From NZQO01 sp002693605 (GTDB taxonomy: Bacteria; Bacteroidota; Bacteroidia; Flavobacteriales; Flavobacteriaceae): 15,246 bases of DNA. Location: the NCBI GenBank assembly GCA_963972105.1, contig CAXAVH010000062.1, positions 1 through 15,246 on the forward strand. Reading direction: 5' to 3'. The translations under genes and the position numbers were made by a program. Positions 7,595 to 14,134 of the stretch are shown here, piece by piece. The first letter of the stretch is position 1; each line of letters begins with the position of its first letter. Under the pieces are notes generated by a model. The model saw only the letters and a list, made by a program, of their open reading frames with translations, had not been told where the DNA came from and searched no databases.

Positions 7595-8362
7595 ATGGAA
7601 CGTGGAAAATGGGCAGTAATAATTGGTGGCAGCAGTGGCCTGGGCCTGGCATCGGCCAAGCAACTGGCGTCAATCGGTTATAATATCTGCATTTTGCACA
7701 GAGATCGAAAAAGCCATATGTCATCATTTCAAAATGAACTGGAATTAATAAAATCGACTAAAACTGAAGTAATTACCTTTAACAAAGATGCTTTAAAGAA
7801 AGAAACCATAGAAATTGTACTCAGTAAGTTACCCCGCAACCACGTTGGTGTCTTGATTCACAGTATCGCAAAGGGAAGTCTAAAACCTATGCAGGCCGAT
7901 AACGGAATTACCTTGACCGACGAGGATTTGCACATTACGCTTAATGCGATGGCAATCAATTGGTACACGTGGAGCAAGGCACTGAAAGAAGGGGGCTACT
8001 TTTCCGATAATTCACGAAATATATCCTTTACAAGCGAAGGTAGTTATCGGGTTTGGCCCAATTACGCAGCGGTATCTGCCGCAAAGGCAACCCTGGAGGC
8101 GCTCATGCGTCAAATGGCCGTGAGTTGGGCTCCAGCTGGAATTACCACAAACTGCATCCAAGCCGGGACCACACATACTCCTTCGCTTGAGGCTATTCCC
8201 GATAGCGATAGGCTGATTGAGTTGGCGTCATCACGAAACCCCATGGGTCGCCTCACCGAACCGGAGGATGTAGCCAATGCAGTAGCCTTACTTTGCTCAA
8301 AAGATGCTAGTTGGATTAACGGTACAATATTAAAAGTGGACGGGGGCGAAAGTCTTCGTTAA
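7595..8362 (+). CDS. SDR protein with enoyl-ACP reductase (FabI/FabL-like) signature
   Basis: A 255-residue short-chain dehydrogenase/reductase. The N-terminal nucleotide loop is GGSSGLG at 11-17. LIHSIAKGSLKPM at 87-99 resembles the HSIA segment of FabI. The catalytic spacing is Y157-(X)6-K164 (NYAAVSAAKATLEAL), typical of FabI/FabL enoyl reductases, rather than the YxxxK of ketoreductases such as FabG. The end (NPMGRLTEPEDVANAV ... INGTILKVDGG) follows the FabL pattern. The FabI first active-site tyrosine is replaced by serine (S147). The gene lies 10 bases after the PKS and 3 bases before the dehydratase. I infer a dedicated NAD(P)H-dependent enoyl reduction on the ACP-bound chain; another SDR reaction remains possible. 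Confidence 0.85.
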   Translation: MERGKWAVIIGGSSGLGLASAKQLASIGYNICILHRDRKSHMSSFQNELELIKSTKTEVITFNKDALKKETIEIVLSKLPRNHVGVLIHSIAKGSLKPMQADNGITLTDEDLHITLNAMAINWYTWSKALKEGGYFSDNSRNISFTSEGSYRVWPNYAAVSAAKATLEALMRQMAVSWAPAGITTNCIQAGTTHTPSLEAIPDSDRLIELASSRNPMGRLTEPEDVANAVALLCSKDASWINGTILKVDGGESLR

Positions 8363-8365
8363 GCT

Positions 8366-8830
8366 ATGGACTCTAAAAACAACTTAATCGATTTGCTACC
8401 TTACGGACCTGAGTTTCGGTTTGTAGATTTGATCCATTCCGTTTCAGAAAGTGAAATCGTGGGTGAATTTACGTTTCGAAAGTCGTTATCATTTTATCAG
8501 CATCATTTTCTCCAAAACCCCGTTACACCAGGGGTTATCTTGGTAGAATGTATGGCGCAAATAGGGTTGGTGTGCTTGGGTATTTACCTAACGCAACAAA
8601 ATACAGAAACACGCGGAAATATTGCCTTGAGTAATGCGAACATCGATTTTCTACATCCCGTATTACTCGGAGAAAAGGTAACCGTACGGGCAGCAAAGGT
8701 ATATTTCCGCTTTGGGAAATTGAAATGCAACGTCTCTATGGAAAACGAAACTGGCCTTCGGGTTTGCGCCGGTACGCTCGAAGGAGTGGCAATTCCGAAT
8801 AAGACGAAAATACATACCTCGAAAATATGA
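8366..8830 (+). CDS. FabZ-like 3-hydroxyacyl-ACP dehydratase
   Basis: A 154-residue hot-dog-fold protein. It starts with LIDLLPYGPEFRFVD (8-21), a form of the FabZ LLPHRyPFLLVD segment. The catalytic pair is H47 and E61, in YQHHFLQNPVTPGVILVECMAQ, with the 14-residue spacing of E. coli FabZ H54 and E68. The next hot-dog strands are SNANIDFLHPVLLGEKVTV and FGKLKCNVSME. Length equals normal FabZ. It would dehydrate a 3-hydroxyacyl-ACP. The stop overlaps the KAS start by four bases (ATGA), implying coupling. This is an accessory copy inside the cluster; the housekeeping fabZ should be elsewhere in the genome. Confidence 0.88.
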   Translation: MDSKNNLIDLLPYGPEFRFVDLIHSVSESEIVGEFTFRKSLSFYQHHFLQNPVTPGVILVECMAQIGLVCLGIYLTQQNTETRGNIALSNANIDFLHPVLLGEKVTVRAAKVYFRFGKLKCNVSMENETGLRVCAGTLEGVAIPNKTKIHTSKI

Positions 8831-10098
8831 AACATAGAGTGGTCGTCACCGGTTTGGGCATAGTAGCCCCCAATGGAACTACCGTTGCTTCTTTTAAGAA
8901 GTCATTGGAAGAGGGCATCTCTGGAATTCGCTTTTTTCCAGAGCTGGCGAAATTGAATTTTTCATGCCAAATAGGGGGGATGCCGGCTATTTCCAACGAG
9001 CGAAAGCACGATTATTTTACCCCATTACAACTACGGCAGTTTAACAGCAACGGGATTATGTACGGTGTTATAGCCGGTATGGACGCCCTGCGAGATGCGG
9101 GGATTTCGCCTGTAGTTAAAGAAGATCCCCCTCTTTGGGACCTTGGTGTTATCTTTGGTGCGGGCACGAGTGGGGTCGAAAAATTCCGTGAGGCAATTTA
9201 TAAAATTGACAAAAAAGAAGTCCGCAAATTGGGCAGTACCAGTGTTGTACAAACCATGTGCAGTGGCGTAAGTGCCTATTTGGGCGGTATGATTGGTGCC
9301 GGCAATACTGTAACGAGTAATTCTTCTGCCTGTGCAACCGGAACCGAGGCGGTCATAATGGGGTTTAACCGCATTGCGAACGGTTTGGCCACCCAAATGG
9401 TGTGTGGAAGCTGTAGTGACGACGGTCCCTACATTTGGGGCGGATTTGATGCTATGAAGGTTACGACGTATAAACATAATGAATATCCTACGGCAGGTTC
9501 GCGACCTCTTAGCGAAACCGCCAGTGGGTTTGTTCCCTCCGCAGGAGCCGGGGCGTTGGTACTCGAATCGTTGGAGAGCGCGGTAAGACGTAATGCCACT
9601 ATTTACGCAGAAGTGCTAGGAGGAGCAGTGAACAATGGGGGCCAACGATTGGACGGGAGCATGACCGCCCCCAATAGTACGGCAGTACAACGGTGCATAA
9701 CCTCGGCTGTGAAACTTGCAGATATCAGCGCTAACGAAATAGACTATATTAACGGCCATCTCACGGCAACCACAAAAGATTCACTAGAAATTGAAAACTG
9801 GTGCGAAGCCTTGGAAAGATCGGGTAGCGATTTTCCGTATATCAACACGCTAAAAAGTCTGGTGGGGCATGGCCTTGCAGCTAGCGGAAGCATGGAGTGC
9901 GTCGCAACCATTTTGCAACTATATCATAATTTTATTGCGCCCAATATAAACTGTGAAGATCTGCACCCTGATATTTCAGAAAGCGTCGCGGTTGAAAGGA
10001 TTCCGAGGGAAAAGATCAGCACGCCGCTAAAGACCGCCATAAAAGCTAGTTTTGGCTTTGGCGATGTGAACGCGTGTGTTATCTTTAGGAAAAATTAA
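8827..10098 (+). CDS. FabF-like beta-ketoacyl-ACP synthase with variant active-site loop
   Basis: A 423-residue condensing enzyme. Catalytic residues are C169 in SNSSACATGTEA, H311 in INGHLTATTKD, K343 in LKSLVGHG and H348. The H-K-H spacing (32 and 5) is that of E. coli FabF. The loop after H311 reads LTATTKD instead of the usual GTxTxxND, an altered substrate-side motif. Because the cysteine is intact it should be a catalytic elongating synthase, not a chain length factor, and no partner KS-beta gene is present. It would extend acyl chains on the ACP encoded 6 bases downstream, using malonyl-ACP. Substrate chain length is unknown. Confidence 0.9.
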   Translation: MKHRVVVTGLGIVAPNGTTVASFKKSLEEGISGIRFFPELAKLNFSCQIGGMPAISNERKHDYFTPLQLRQFNSNGIMYGVIAGMDALRDAGISPVVKEDPPLWDLGVIFGAGTSGVEKFREAIYKIDKKEVRKLGSTSVVQTMCSGVSAYLGGMIGAGNTVTSNSSACATGTEAVIMGFNRIANGLATQMVCGSCSDDGPYIWGGFDAMKVTTYKHNEYPTAGSRPLSETASGFVPSAGAGALVLESLESAVRRNATIYAEVLGGAVNNGGQRLDGSMTAPNSTAVQRCITSAVKLADISANEIDYINGHLTATTKDSLEIENWCEALERSGSDFPYINTLKSLVGHGLAASGSMECVATILQLYHNFIAPNINCEDLHPDISESVAVERIPREKISTPLKTAIKASFGFGDVNACVIFRKN

Positions 10099-10104
10099 AC
10101 CGCT

Positions 10105-10356
10105 ATGACCACAGAGCAAATCTACGCAAAGTTGCTACCCATTATACAAGCATATCTTCCCACAGACGTAGATCCCGACTCGGTAAATCCCGATAAGGAT
10201 TTGACCAATGAGCTCAATATCAATTCGGCCCATCTGGTAGATGTTGTGCTGGACGTGGAAGACCAGTTCGACATTGAGTTTGCGAATGAGGATATGGAAA
10301 ATCTTCGTACCGTAAATGATGCAATAGAAATCATTCGGAAAAAAACAACATCATAA
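10105..10356 (+). CDS. Dedicated acyl carrier protein
   Basis: An 83-residue acidic four-helix carrier protein. The phosphopantetheine attachment serine is S41 in ELNINSAHLVDVVLDVEDQFDIEF; the common DSL triplet is changed to NSA, while the following LVDVVLxVEDxFDIEF helix is well conserved. It needs a 4'-phosphopantetheinyl transferase, not found here. Gene position directly after the KAS, and the dehydratase and reductase upstream, argue that it carries the chain made by this operon and hands it to the type III PKS. Confidence in ACP identity is high; its client enzymes are inferred. Confidence 0.9.
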   Translation: MTTEQIYAKLLPIIQAYLPTDVDPDSVNPDKDLTNELNINSAHLVDVVLDVEDQFDIEFANEDMENLRTVNDAIEIIRKKTTS

Positions 10357-10369
10357 TACATCTAATAAA

Positions 10370-11596
10370 ATGAGCATGGGCGATACTACCGCGAAGAACC
10401 GCGAACCAAAGCGATTGGCAATAAAATTAAGCGCGGCTGGCGAACGCTCTATACATACGGAACATCCTTGGATATTTTCCGATAGTATTGAAAAAGTTAG
10501 CAAGGATGGAAACGCCGGCGACTTGGCGATTATTTTCAGCAAGCGGGCCAATTCCGTCATTGGCGTTGGCCTGTACGATCCGAGTTCGCCCATTGCCATT
10601 AAAATGCTCCATCACGGCTCGGGAGCTACGATAGATGCGGCTTTCTTCAGAAAAAAAATACAGCGGGCATTCGCCTTGCGTATGCCGTTGTTAAAAACAA
10701 AGACCAATAGCTACCGATTGCTCTTTGGAGAAAATGATGGTTTTCCAGGATTGATTGTCGATGTTTATAACGATACGGCGGTAATAAAGGTGTATTCGGA
10801 AATATGGGAACCCTATCTTCCGTTGATCGTACCCGCAATCAGTACCGTTGCCGGAACCGAGACTGTAGTACTTCGGTTGAGCCGGAAGTTGCTACAATCT
10901 AAGAATCATAAGTTAGGAGACGGTCAGGTGCTGCTTGGCACCCTCGACAGTGAAGAGGTCGAATTTCTGGAACACGGAATTCGTTTTACGGCTAACGTTA
11001 TAAAGGGCCACAAGACAGGATATTTCCTCGATCATCGTCACAACCGTAAGAAGGTGGGCGCATTGGCCAAGGGTAAAACCGTGTTGGATGTTTTCTGCTA
11101 TGCCGGTGGATTTTCGGTACATGCACTGGTGGGTGGCGCCAAACAGGTTACCAGTATCGATATTAGCGAGCAAGCACTGGAAGTGGCAAAGGCGAATGGC
11201 GCGCTGAATTCGTTTACCGGAACGCACCAGGTGGTTGCGAACGACGCGTTTGCTGAATTGGCCGATATGGCTAAGGAAAATCGCACTTTCAATCTGGTGG
11301 TTCTAGATCCTCCTTCCCTTGCATCCAAAAAAGACCAAACTGCAATTGCCAAAAAGAAATATGAGCAGTTGGCACAATTAGGCGCAAAAGTTACCGGTAA
11401 GAACGGTTACTTAGTAGTGGCCTCTTGCTCATCGCGGGTTCCTGCAACCGATTTTTTCGAAATAGTAAAAAAAGTACTCGACGCATCAGGTAGAAAGTAT
11501 AAATTACTTGAGCAAACCTATCATGATACGGACCATCCCGTAACCTTTCCCGAAGGGAGTTATCTGAAATGCGGGTATTACCAATTCAAGGACTAA
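10370..11596 (+). CDS. rlmI: Class I SAM-dependent rRNA (cytosine-C5) methyltransferase, RlmI type
   Basis: A 408-residue protein. An N-terminal PUA RNA-binding domain (about 16-85) contains HPWIFSDSIEKV and VIGVGLYDPSSPIAIKML. The linker holds RLLFGENDGFPGLIVDVY (116-133), and GHKTGYFLDHRHNR (213-226) precedes SAM motif I, VLDVFCYAGGFSVHA (238-252). DPPS at 313-316 and CSS at 353-355 complete the catalytic core. E. coli RlmI makes m5C1962 in 23S rRNA, and this protein matches its architecture and length (about 400). It starts 13 bases after the ACP stop, so it may be read through from the biosynthetic operon, but a housekeeping role is more likely than a part in the pathway. Start could be M1 or M3. 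Confidence 0.88.
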   Translation: MSMGDTTAKNREPKRLAIKLSAAGERSIHTEHPWIFSDSIEKVSKDGNAGDLAIIFSKRANSVIGVGLYDPSSPIAIKMLHHGSGATIDAAFFRKKIQRAFALRMPLLKTKTNSYRLLFGENDGFPGLIVDVYNDTAVIKVYSEIWEPYLPLIVPAISTVAGTETVVLRLSRKLLQSKNHKLGDGQVLLGTLDSEEVEFLEHGIRFTANVIKGHKTGYFLDHRHNRKKVGALAKGKTVLDVFCYAGGFSVHALVGGAKQVTSIDISEQALEVAKANGALNSFTGTHQVVANDAFAELADMAKENRTFNLVVLDPPSLASKKDQTAIAKKKYEQLAQLGAKVTGKNGYLVVASCSSRVPATDFFEIVKKVLDASGRKYKLLEQTYHDTDHPVTFPEGSYLKCGYYQFKD

Positions 11597-11644
11597 CCGA
11601 GTGTTAATTGCTGTTAACTTAGGCGTTAAAGGTTATTAAAAGAG

Positions 11645-11675
11645 TTGGCAAAAAAGCTACTATTCAGTACTTTAT
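11645..11675 (+). promoter_or_regulatory. Candidate promoter for the small secreted protein gene
   Basis: TTGG at 11645-11648 is followed, after 19 bases, by TACTTTAT at 11668-11675, an imperfect form of the TAnnTTTG box. The ATG at 11693 lies 17 bases beyond. If real, it rules out the longer reading frame from TTG at 11645, which would begin inside the promoter. Confidence 0.35.
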
Positions 11676-11692
11676 CAAAAAAAGTATTTGTT

Positions 11693-12055
11693 ATGAAACT
11701 TATTGCCACGTTTATATTTGCACTTATTTCCGTACACGCCTTCTCACAAGATCCATTTCTGCAAAAGGATTACGATAATTATGAAGGGCGTGCAGATGCC
11801 ATAACCGAAACGTATAATTCTGAATTGGCTCTTAGCTCGAAGCAAGAATTGCTTTTTAAAAAGAAAGTGGCCGAGTTCCTGCCACGATACGATAAAATTA
11901 GGGAAGCGTATGAAGGACGAGATATGCTTAATAAAATTCACAGTCTGGGCGAGGAGGAGAGCGCCGAAATGCGGGATATTCTTACCCAACCACAGTTCAG
12001 GCTTTACGTTAGGATGAAGGAAAAGGTACAACCCCTTGCACGGGTGGAGAATTAA
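11693..12055 (+). CDS. Small secreted protein of unknown function
   Basis: A 120-residue protein. I chose ATG 11693 because it opens a clean signal peptide (MKLIATFIFALISVHAFS, probable cleavage before QDP at residue 19); a TTG at 11645 would add 16 residues in front and spoil it. There is no lipobox cysteine. The mature part is charged and predicted helical (YNSELALSSKQELLFKKKVAEFLPRYDKIREAYEG, then EESAEMRDILTQPQFRLYVRMKEK). The shape and the LTQPQ segment recall small periplasmic Spy/LTXXQ-like helical proteins, but I do not recognise a family. It stands alone between rlmI and a bidirectional terminator. Function unknown. Confidence 0.75.
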   Translation: MKLIATFIFALISVHAFSQDPFLQKDYDNYEGRADAITETYNSELALSSKQELLFKKKVAEFLPRYDKIREAYEGRDMLNKIHSLGEEESAEMRDILTQPQFRLYVRMKEKVQPLARVEN

Positions 12056-12075
12056 TCTGAACTATTAAATAAAGA

Positions 12076-12100
12076 AAAAGCACGGCAAAACCGTGCTTTT
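12076..12100. terminator. Bidirectional intrinsic terminator
   Basis: AAAAGCACGG (12076-12085), loop CAAAA, CCGTGCTTTT (12091-12100): a perfect 10-base-pair palindromic hairpin with A and T tails that works on both strands. It sits between the converging secreted-protein gene (stop at 12055) and ArsC-like gene (stop at 12120). Confidence 0.92.
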
Positions 12101-12119
12101 CCCATTTATAGAATAATTC

Positions 12120-12575
12120 TTATTTAAAATCTTCGCCTTTGGTGGTACGCTCTATCGTGGGATCGTCCGTGTGCATCGTTTTCTTTAGTCCGGCGGAGTC
12201 TACGTCAAAAAAATCCATAATATTAGGTGGATTTTCAATTTGCTTTACGCGTTTACCCTTTATGGCTATTGGTTGGGTAAGTACCTCATCGTTGTTCTGA
12301 AGTACTTTTATCCAATCATCAGCATCAAAATTGGAGTGGTCGGTCTTATCGTCAAGTACGCGCTTATCTACCAAATCGCCAATATTTACATTTAGATCGT
12401 CGGCTATTTCTGCCCATTGGGTTCCCGTAACTTTAACCTTGGCTATGTCTATCGCGTTTATTCTATCGGTAGTGCCTTGCAAATAGCTGAGGGTGTGCTT
12501 TCCTACACGCGTGTTGCTGCTGTAAATTAATATAAGTTCATTTTCGTCCCTTGCGAGTACTGCCATATCTTCCAT
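12120..12575 (-). CDS. ArsC/Spx-family-like thioredoxin-fold protein lacking the catalytic cysteine
   Basis: A 151-residue protein whose layout follows the ArsC family: LILIYSSNTRVGKHTLSYL (14-32) aligns with the ArsC start IYHNPRCSKSR, IGDLVDKR (65-72) sits in the middle helix region, and DADDWIKVLQNNDEVLTQPIAIKGKR (84-109) matches the ArsC end where a PIxxxGxR motif occurs. The catalytic cysteine position is V24, and the whole protein has no cysteine at all, so arsenate reduction by the usual mechanism is impossible. A charged tail (about 118-151) is extra. It lies 32 bases after hpf on the same strand and ends at the shared terminator, so it is probably co-transcribed with hpf and may act in stress or stationary phase. 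Function inferred only as non-catalytic. Confidence 0.75.
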   Translation of the reverse strand: MEDMAVLARDENELILIYSSNTRVGKHTLSYLQGTTDRINAIDIAKVKVTGTQWAEIADDLNVNIGDLVDKRVLDDKTDHSNFDADDWIKVLQNNDEVLTQPIAIKGKRVKQIENPPNIMDFFDVDSAGLKKTMHTDDPTIERTTKGEDFK

Positions 12576-12607
12576 TATATTGAAATTATTTTTTCCACTA
12601 GCAAATT

Positions 12608-12910
12608 CTAGTGTGTGTTCATTTTTTCCTTGCGCTTCTTTAATTGGCGGTCTAACTGGTTTACCACCTCAGCAACTGACATCTTGAAGTTTTCCTTGCT
12701 TTCCTCGGCAAAGAGACGGGGGCCTGGGGCACTTAACCGAATGCCGGTCTTTTTACCTGTGGCATCGCTAGAGGTATTCTCTACCTTGAAAAAAACATCG
12801 GCCTTTACAATAAAATCGTACTTGTTGACCAATTTGTCCAAGCGCTCGCGAGTATATTCTTCTAAAGATTCGCTTGCCTTTACGTTGTCATATTCAAAAT
12901 TGATATTCAT
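12608..12910 (-). CDS. hpf: Ribosome hibernation-promoting factor, short HPF/RaiA family
   Basis: A 100-residue protein of the HPF/YfiA family, which binds the 30S decoding region in non-growing cells and blocks translation or promotes dimer formation. It shows the family layout: strand MNINFEYDNVKASESLEEYTRERLDKLVNKY (1-31), strands ADVFFKVEN (37-45) and KTGIRLSAPGPRLFAEE (54-70), then the helix SVAEVVNQLDRQLKKRKEK (78-96), whose QLxKxKxK end is typical. The long-form C-terminal dimerisation domain is missing, so this is the short type. A candidate promoter lies 24 bases upstream, and the ArsC-like gene follows. Confidence 0.88.
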   Translation of the reverse strand: MNINFEYDNVKASESLEEYTRERLDKLVNKYDFIVKADVFFKVENTSSDATGKKTGIRLSAPGPRLFAEESKENFKMSVAEVVNQLDRQLKKRKEKMNTH

Positions 12911-12933
12911 TTGTCCTAATTTTTAGTTCAAAT

Positions 12934-12964
12934 TAAATATACAATTCAGGGGGTAGGTTAACAA
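12934..12964 (-). promoter_or_regulatory. Candidate promoter of hpf and the ArsC-like gene
   Basis: On the minus strand TTG (12964-12962) is followed after 20 bases by TATATTTA (12941-12934), one mismatch from TAnnTTTG, 23 bases before the hpf start codon. Spacing and position fit a flavobacterial promoter, implying expression separate from the terC-like gene upstream. Confidence 0.5.
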
Positions 12965-12986
12965 GTTTTTAATAATACTTTGTGAA

Positions 12987-13943
12987 TTAACCGTTCGGTA
13001 CCGGTGGTTCTTCTGAAGGCACCACGACCGAGGCGACAATACCGCCGGCCAAAGCCACTACAATGATGCCTAACGACAACCATTCTGGGATTTCCACATG
13101 GTGCGCCAGAATCATTTTCACCCCGACGAATGCCAATATTACCACGAGGCTGTAATTAATGAATCTGAATTTTTGAAGCATTCTCGAAATAAGGAAGTAC
13201 ATAGACCGCAACCCCAGAATAGCCAGAATATTTGAACTGAAAACTATAAATGGATCTGCAGTGATTGCCAAAATAGCCGGAATGCTGTCTAGGGCGAATA
13301 AAACATCGGTCAGCTCGATGACCATAAGTGCCACGAAAAGTGGGGTGGCGGCCTTTACGCCCATCCGCCTTATAAAGAACTTAGAGCCCTCCATGGTCTG
13401 GGTTACGGGAAATAGCCTTCTCAAAAATCGATACATCGCCGAATTCTTAGGGTCAAATTGGGTATCGTGACTCTTGTACATTTTATAGGCGGTATAGAGC
13501 AGGAATGCCCCGAATACATAAATAATCCAATCTACCTTATTGATGAGTGTAACACCGAAAAGGATCATCAACGCCCTAAACACAATCGCCCCCAAAATAC
13601 CCCAGAAGAGCACCCGGTGTTGGTATTTTTCCGGAATCTTGAACGACGAAAAAATGACGGCAATTACAAATACGTTGTCAATGCTCAGCGATAGTTCAAT
13701 AAGGTATCCGGTAATATATTTTAGCAAGGCGGTATCCGGGGTAAGCCCAGTTGGATTTTCGACCATTCCTTCAGAAAAGAGCCAATAGATTACACCTGAA
13801 AACCCTAGGGCCAAACTTACCCAAACGGTAGTCCAAATAGCTGCTTCCTTAGTTTTTATAACGTGTGCGCTTCTATTGAAGACCCCTAGGTCCAAAGCTA
13901 AAAAGAGGATGATGACAGCTGTGAAAATTATCCAAATGGTCAT
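12987..13943 (-). CDS. TerC/Alx family integral membrane protein
   Basis: A 318-residue inner-membrane protein with about eight or nine hydrophobic segments. The two TerC hallmark motifs are present: ELSLSIDNVFV (83-93; E83, D89, N90) and ELTDVLFALDSIPAILAIT (210-228; E210, D213, D219), acidic intramembrane residues likely to bind metal. A cytoplasmic loop (about 155-195) separates the two halves. Family members such as E. coli Alx are linked to manganese export, and others to tellurite resistance; exoenzyme metalation roles are known in Bacillus. No ter operon genes are adjacent, so Mn2+ homeostasis is the better guess. No yybP-ykoY riboswitch was recognised in the 191-base upstream gap. Confidence 0.92.
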   Translation of the reverse strand: MTIWIIFTAVIILFLALDLGVFNRSAHVIKTKEAAIWTTVWVSLALGFSGVIYWLFSEGMVENPTGLTPDTALLKYITGYLIELSLSIDNVFVIAVIFSSFKIPEKYQHRVLFWGILGAIVFRALMILFGVTLINKVDWIIYVFGAFLLYTAYKMYKSHDTQFDPKNSAMYRFLRRLFPVTQTMEGSKFFIRRMGVKAATPLFVALMVIELTDVLFALDSIPAILAITADPFIVFSSNILAILGLRSMYFLISRMLQKFRFINYSLVVILAFVGVKMILAHHVEIPEWLSLGIIVVALAGGIVASVVVPSEEPPVPNG

Positions 13944-14134
13944 ATATGAAAGGAAATTGGTTTCTGGTTAGTTAAAATTACCGGGCGAACTTTCGCGGCT
14001 CAAATATCGGTACAATCTATCACAAACCGACTTAAAGATATCTGAATTGTATTCCAAAACATCTAATTTATTGTTAAAGCGAATTCAGAACACAGGATTT
14101 TGAATACCTTACTTTAAACTATACTTTTTGAACC
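13944..14134. other. Divergent intergenic region, terC-like gene / aconitase gene
   Basis: The largest gene-free stretch (191 bases) holds no coding frame, RNA gene or strong hairpin. For the minus-strand terC-like gene there is GATATTTG (plus 14001-14008) with a TTTG (plus CAAA 14023-14026) only 14 bases upstream, a weak promoter candidate. The plus-strand promoter candidate is listed separately. Confidence 0.6.
14099..14130 (+). promoter_or_regulatory. Candidate promoter of the aconitase gene
   Basis: TTTG at 14099-14102, a 19-base spacer and TACTTTTT(G) at 14122-14130 resemble the Bacteroidetes promoter. The -7 box ends only 4-5 bases before ATG 14135, so transcription from it would start near the second ATG (14141) and leave almost no leader. 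An alternative -7 box is TACCTTAC at 14105-14112. Confidence 0.35.

Larger units (their letters stand above)
4659..10356 (+). other. Type III PKS / type II fatty-acid-like biosynthetic gene cluster
   Basis: Seven same-strand genes with gaps of 10 bases or less, or with overlaps: flavoprotein, methyltransferase, type III PKS, enoyl-reductase-like SDR, FabZ-like dehydratase, FabF-like KAS, ACP. The spacing implies one operon. A terminator lies just upstream, and no clear -33/-7 pair was found in the 29 bases between it and the first ATG. The gene set is consistent with making an alkyl chain on the dedicated ACP, cyclising it with the type III PKS and then methylating and oxidising or reducing the ring. 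The product is inferred, not shown. Ketoreductase, thioesterase and phosphopantetheinyl transferase are absent from the cluster. Confidence 0.75.

Noticed and set aside
9031..9477. A 148-codon open frame on the minus strand inside the KAS gene
   Set aside because: It is antisense to a gene with a complete catalytic set; its translation shows no domain, and the length is explained by codon bias of the sense strand.
11645..11692. TTG start giving a 136-residue version of the secreted protein
   Set aside because: It places 16 residues before a clear signal peptide and overlaps a promoter-like element; ATG 11693 is preferred.
13944..14134. Possible manganese (yybP-ykoY) riboswitch before the terC-like gene
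   Set aside because: TerC genes sometimes carry one, but I could not find its conserved loops or an associated terminator here.
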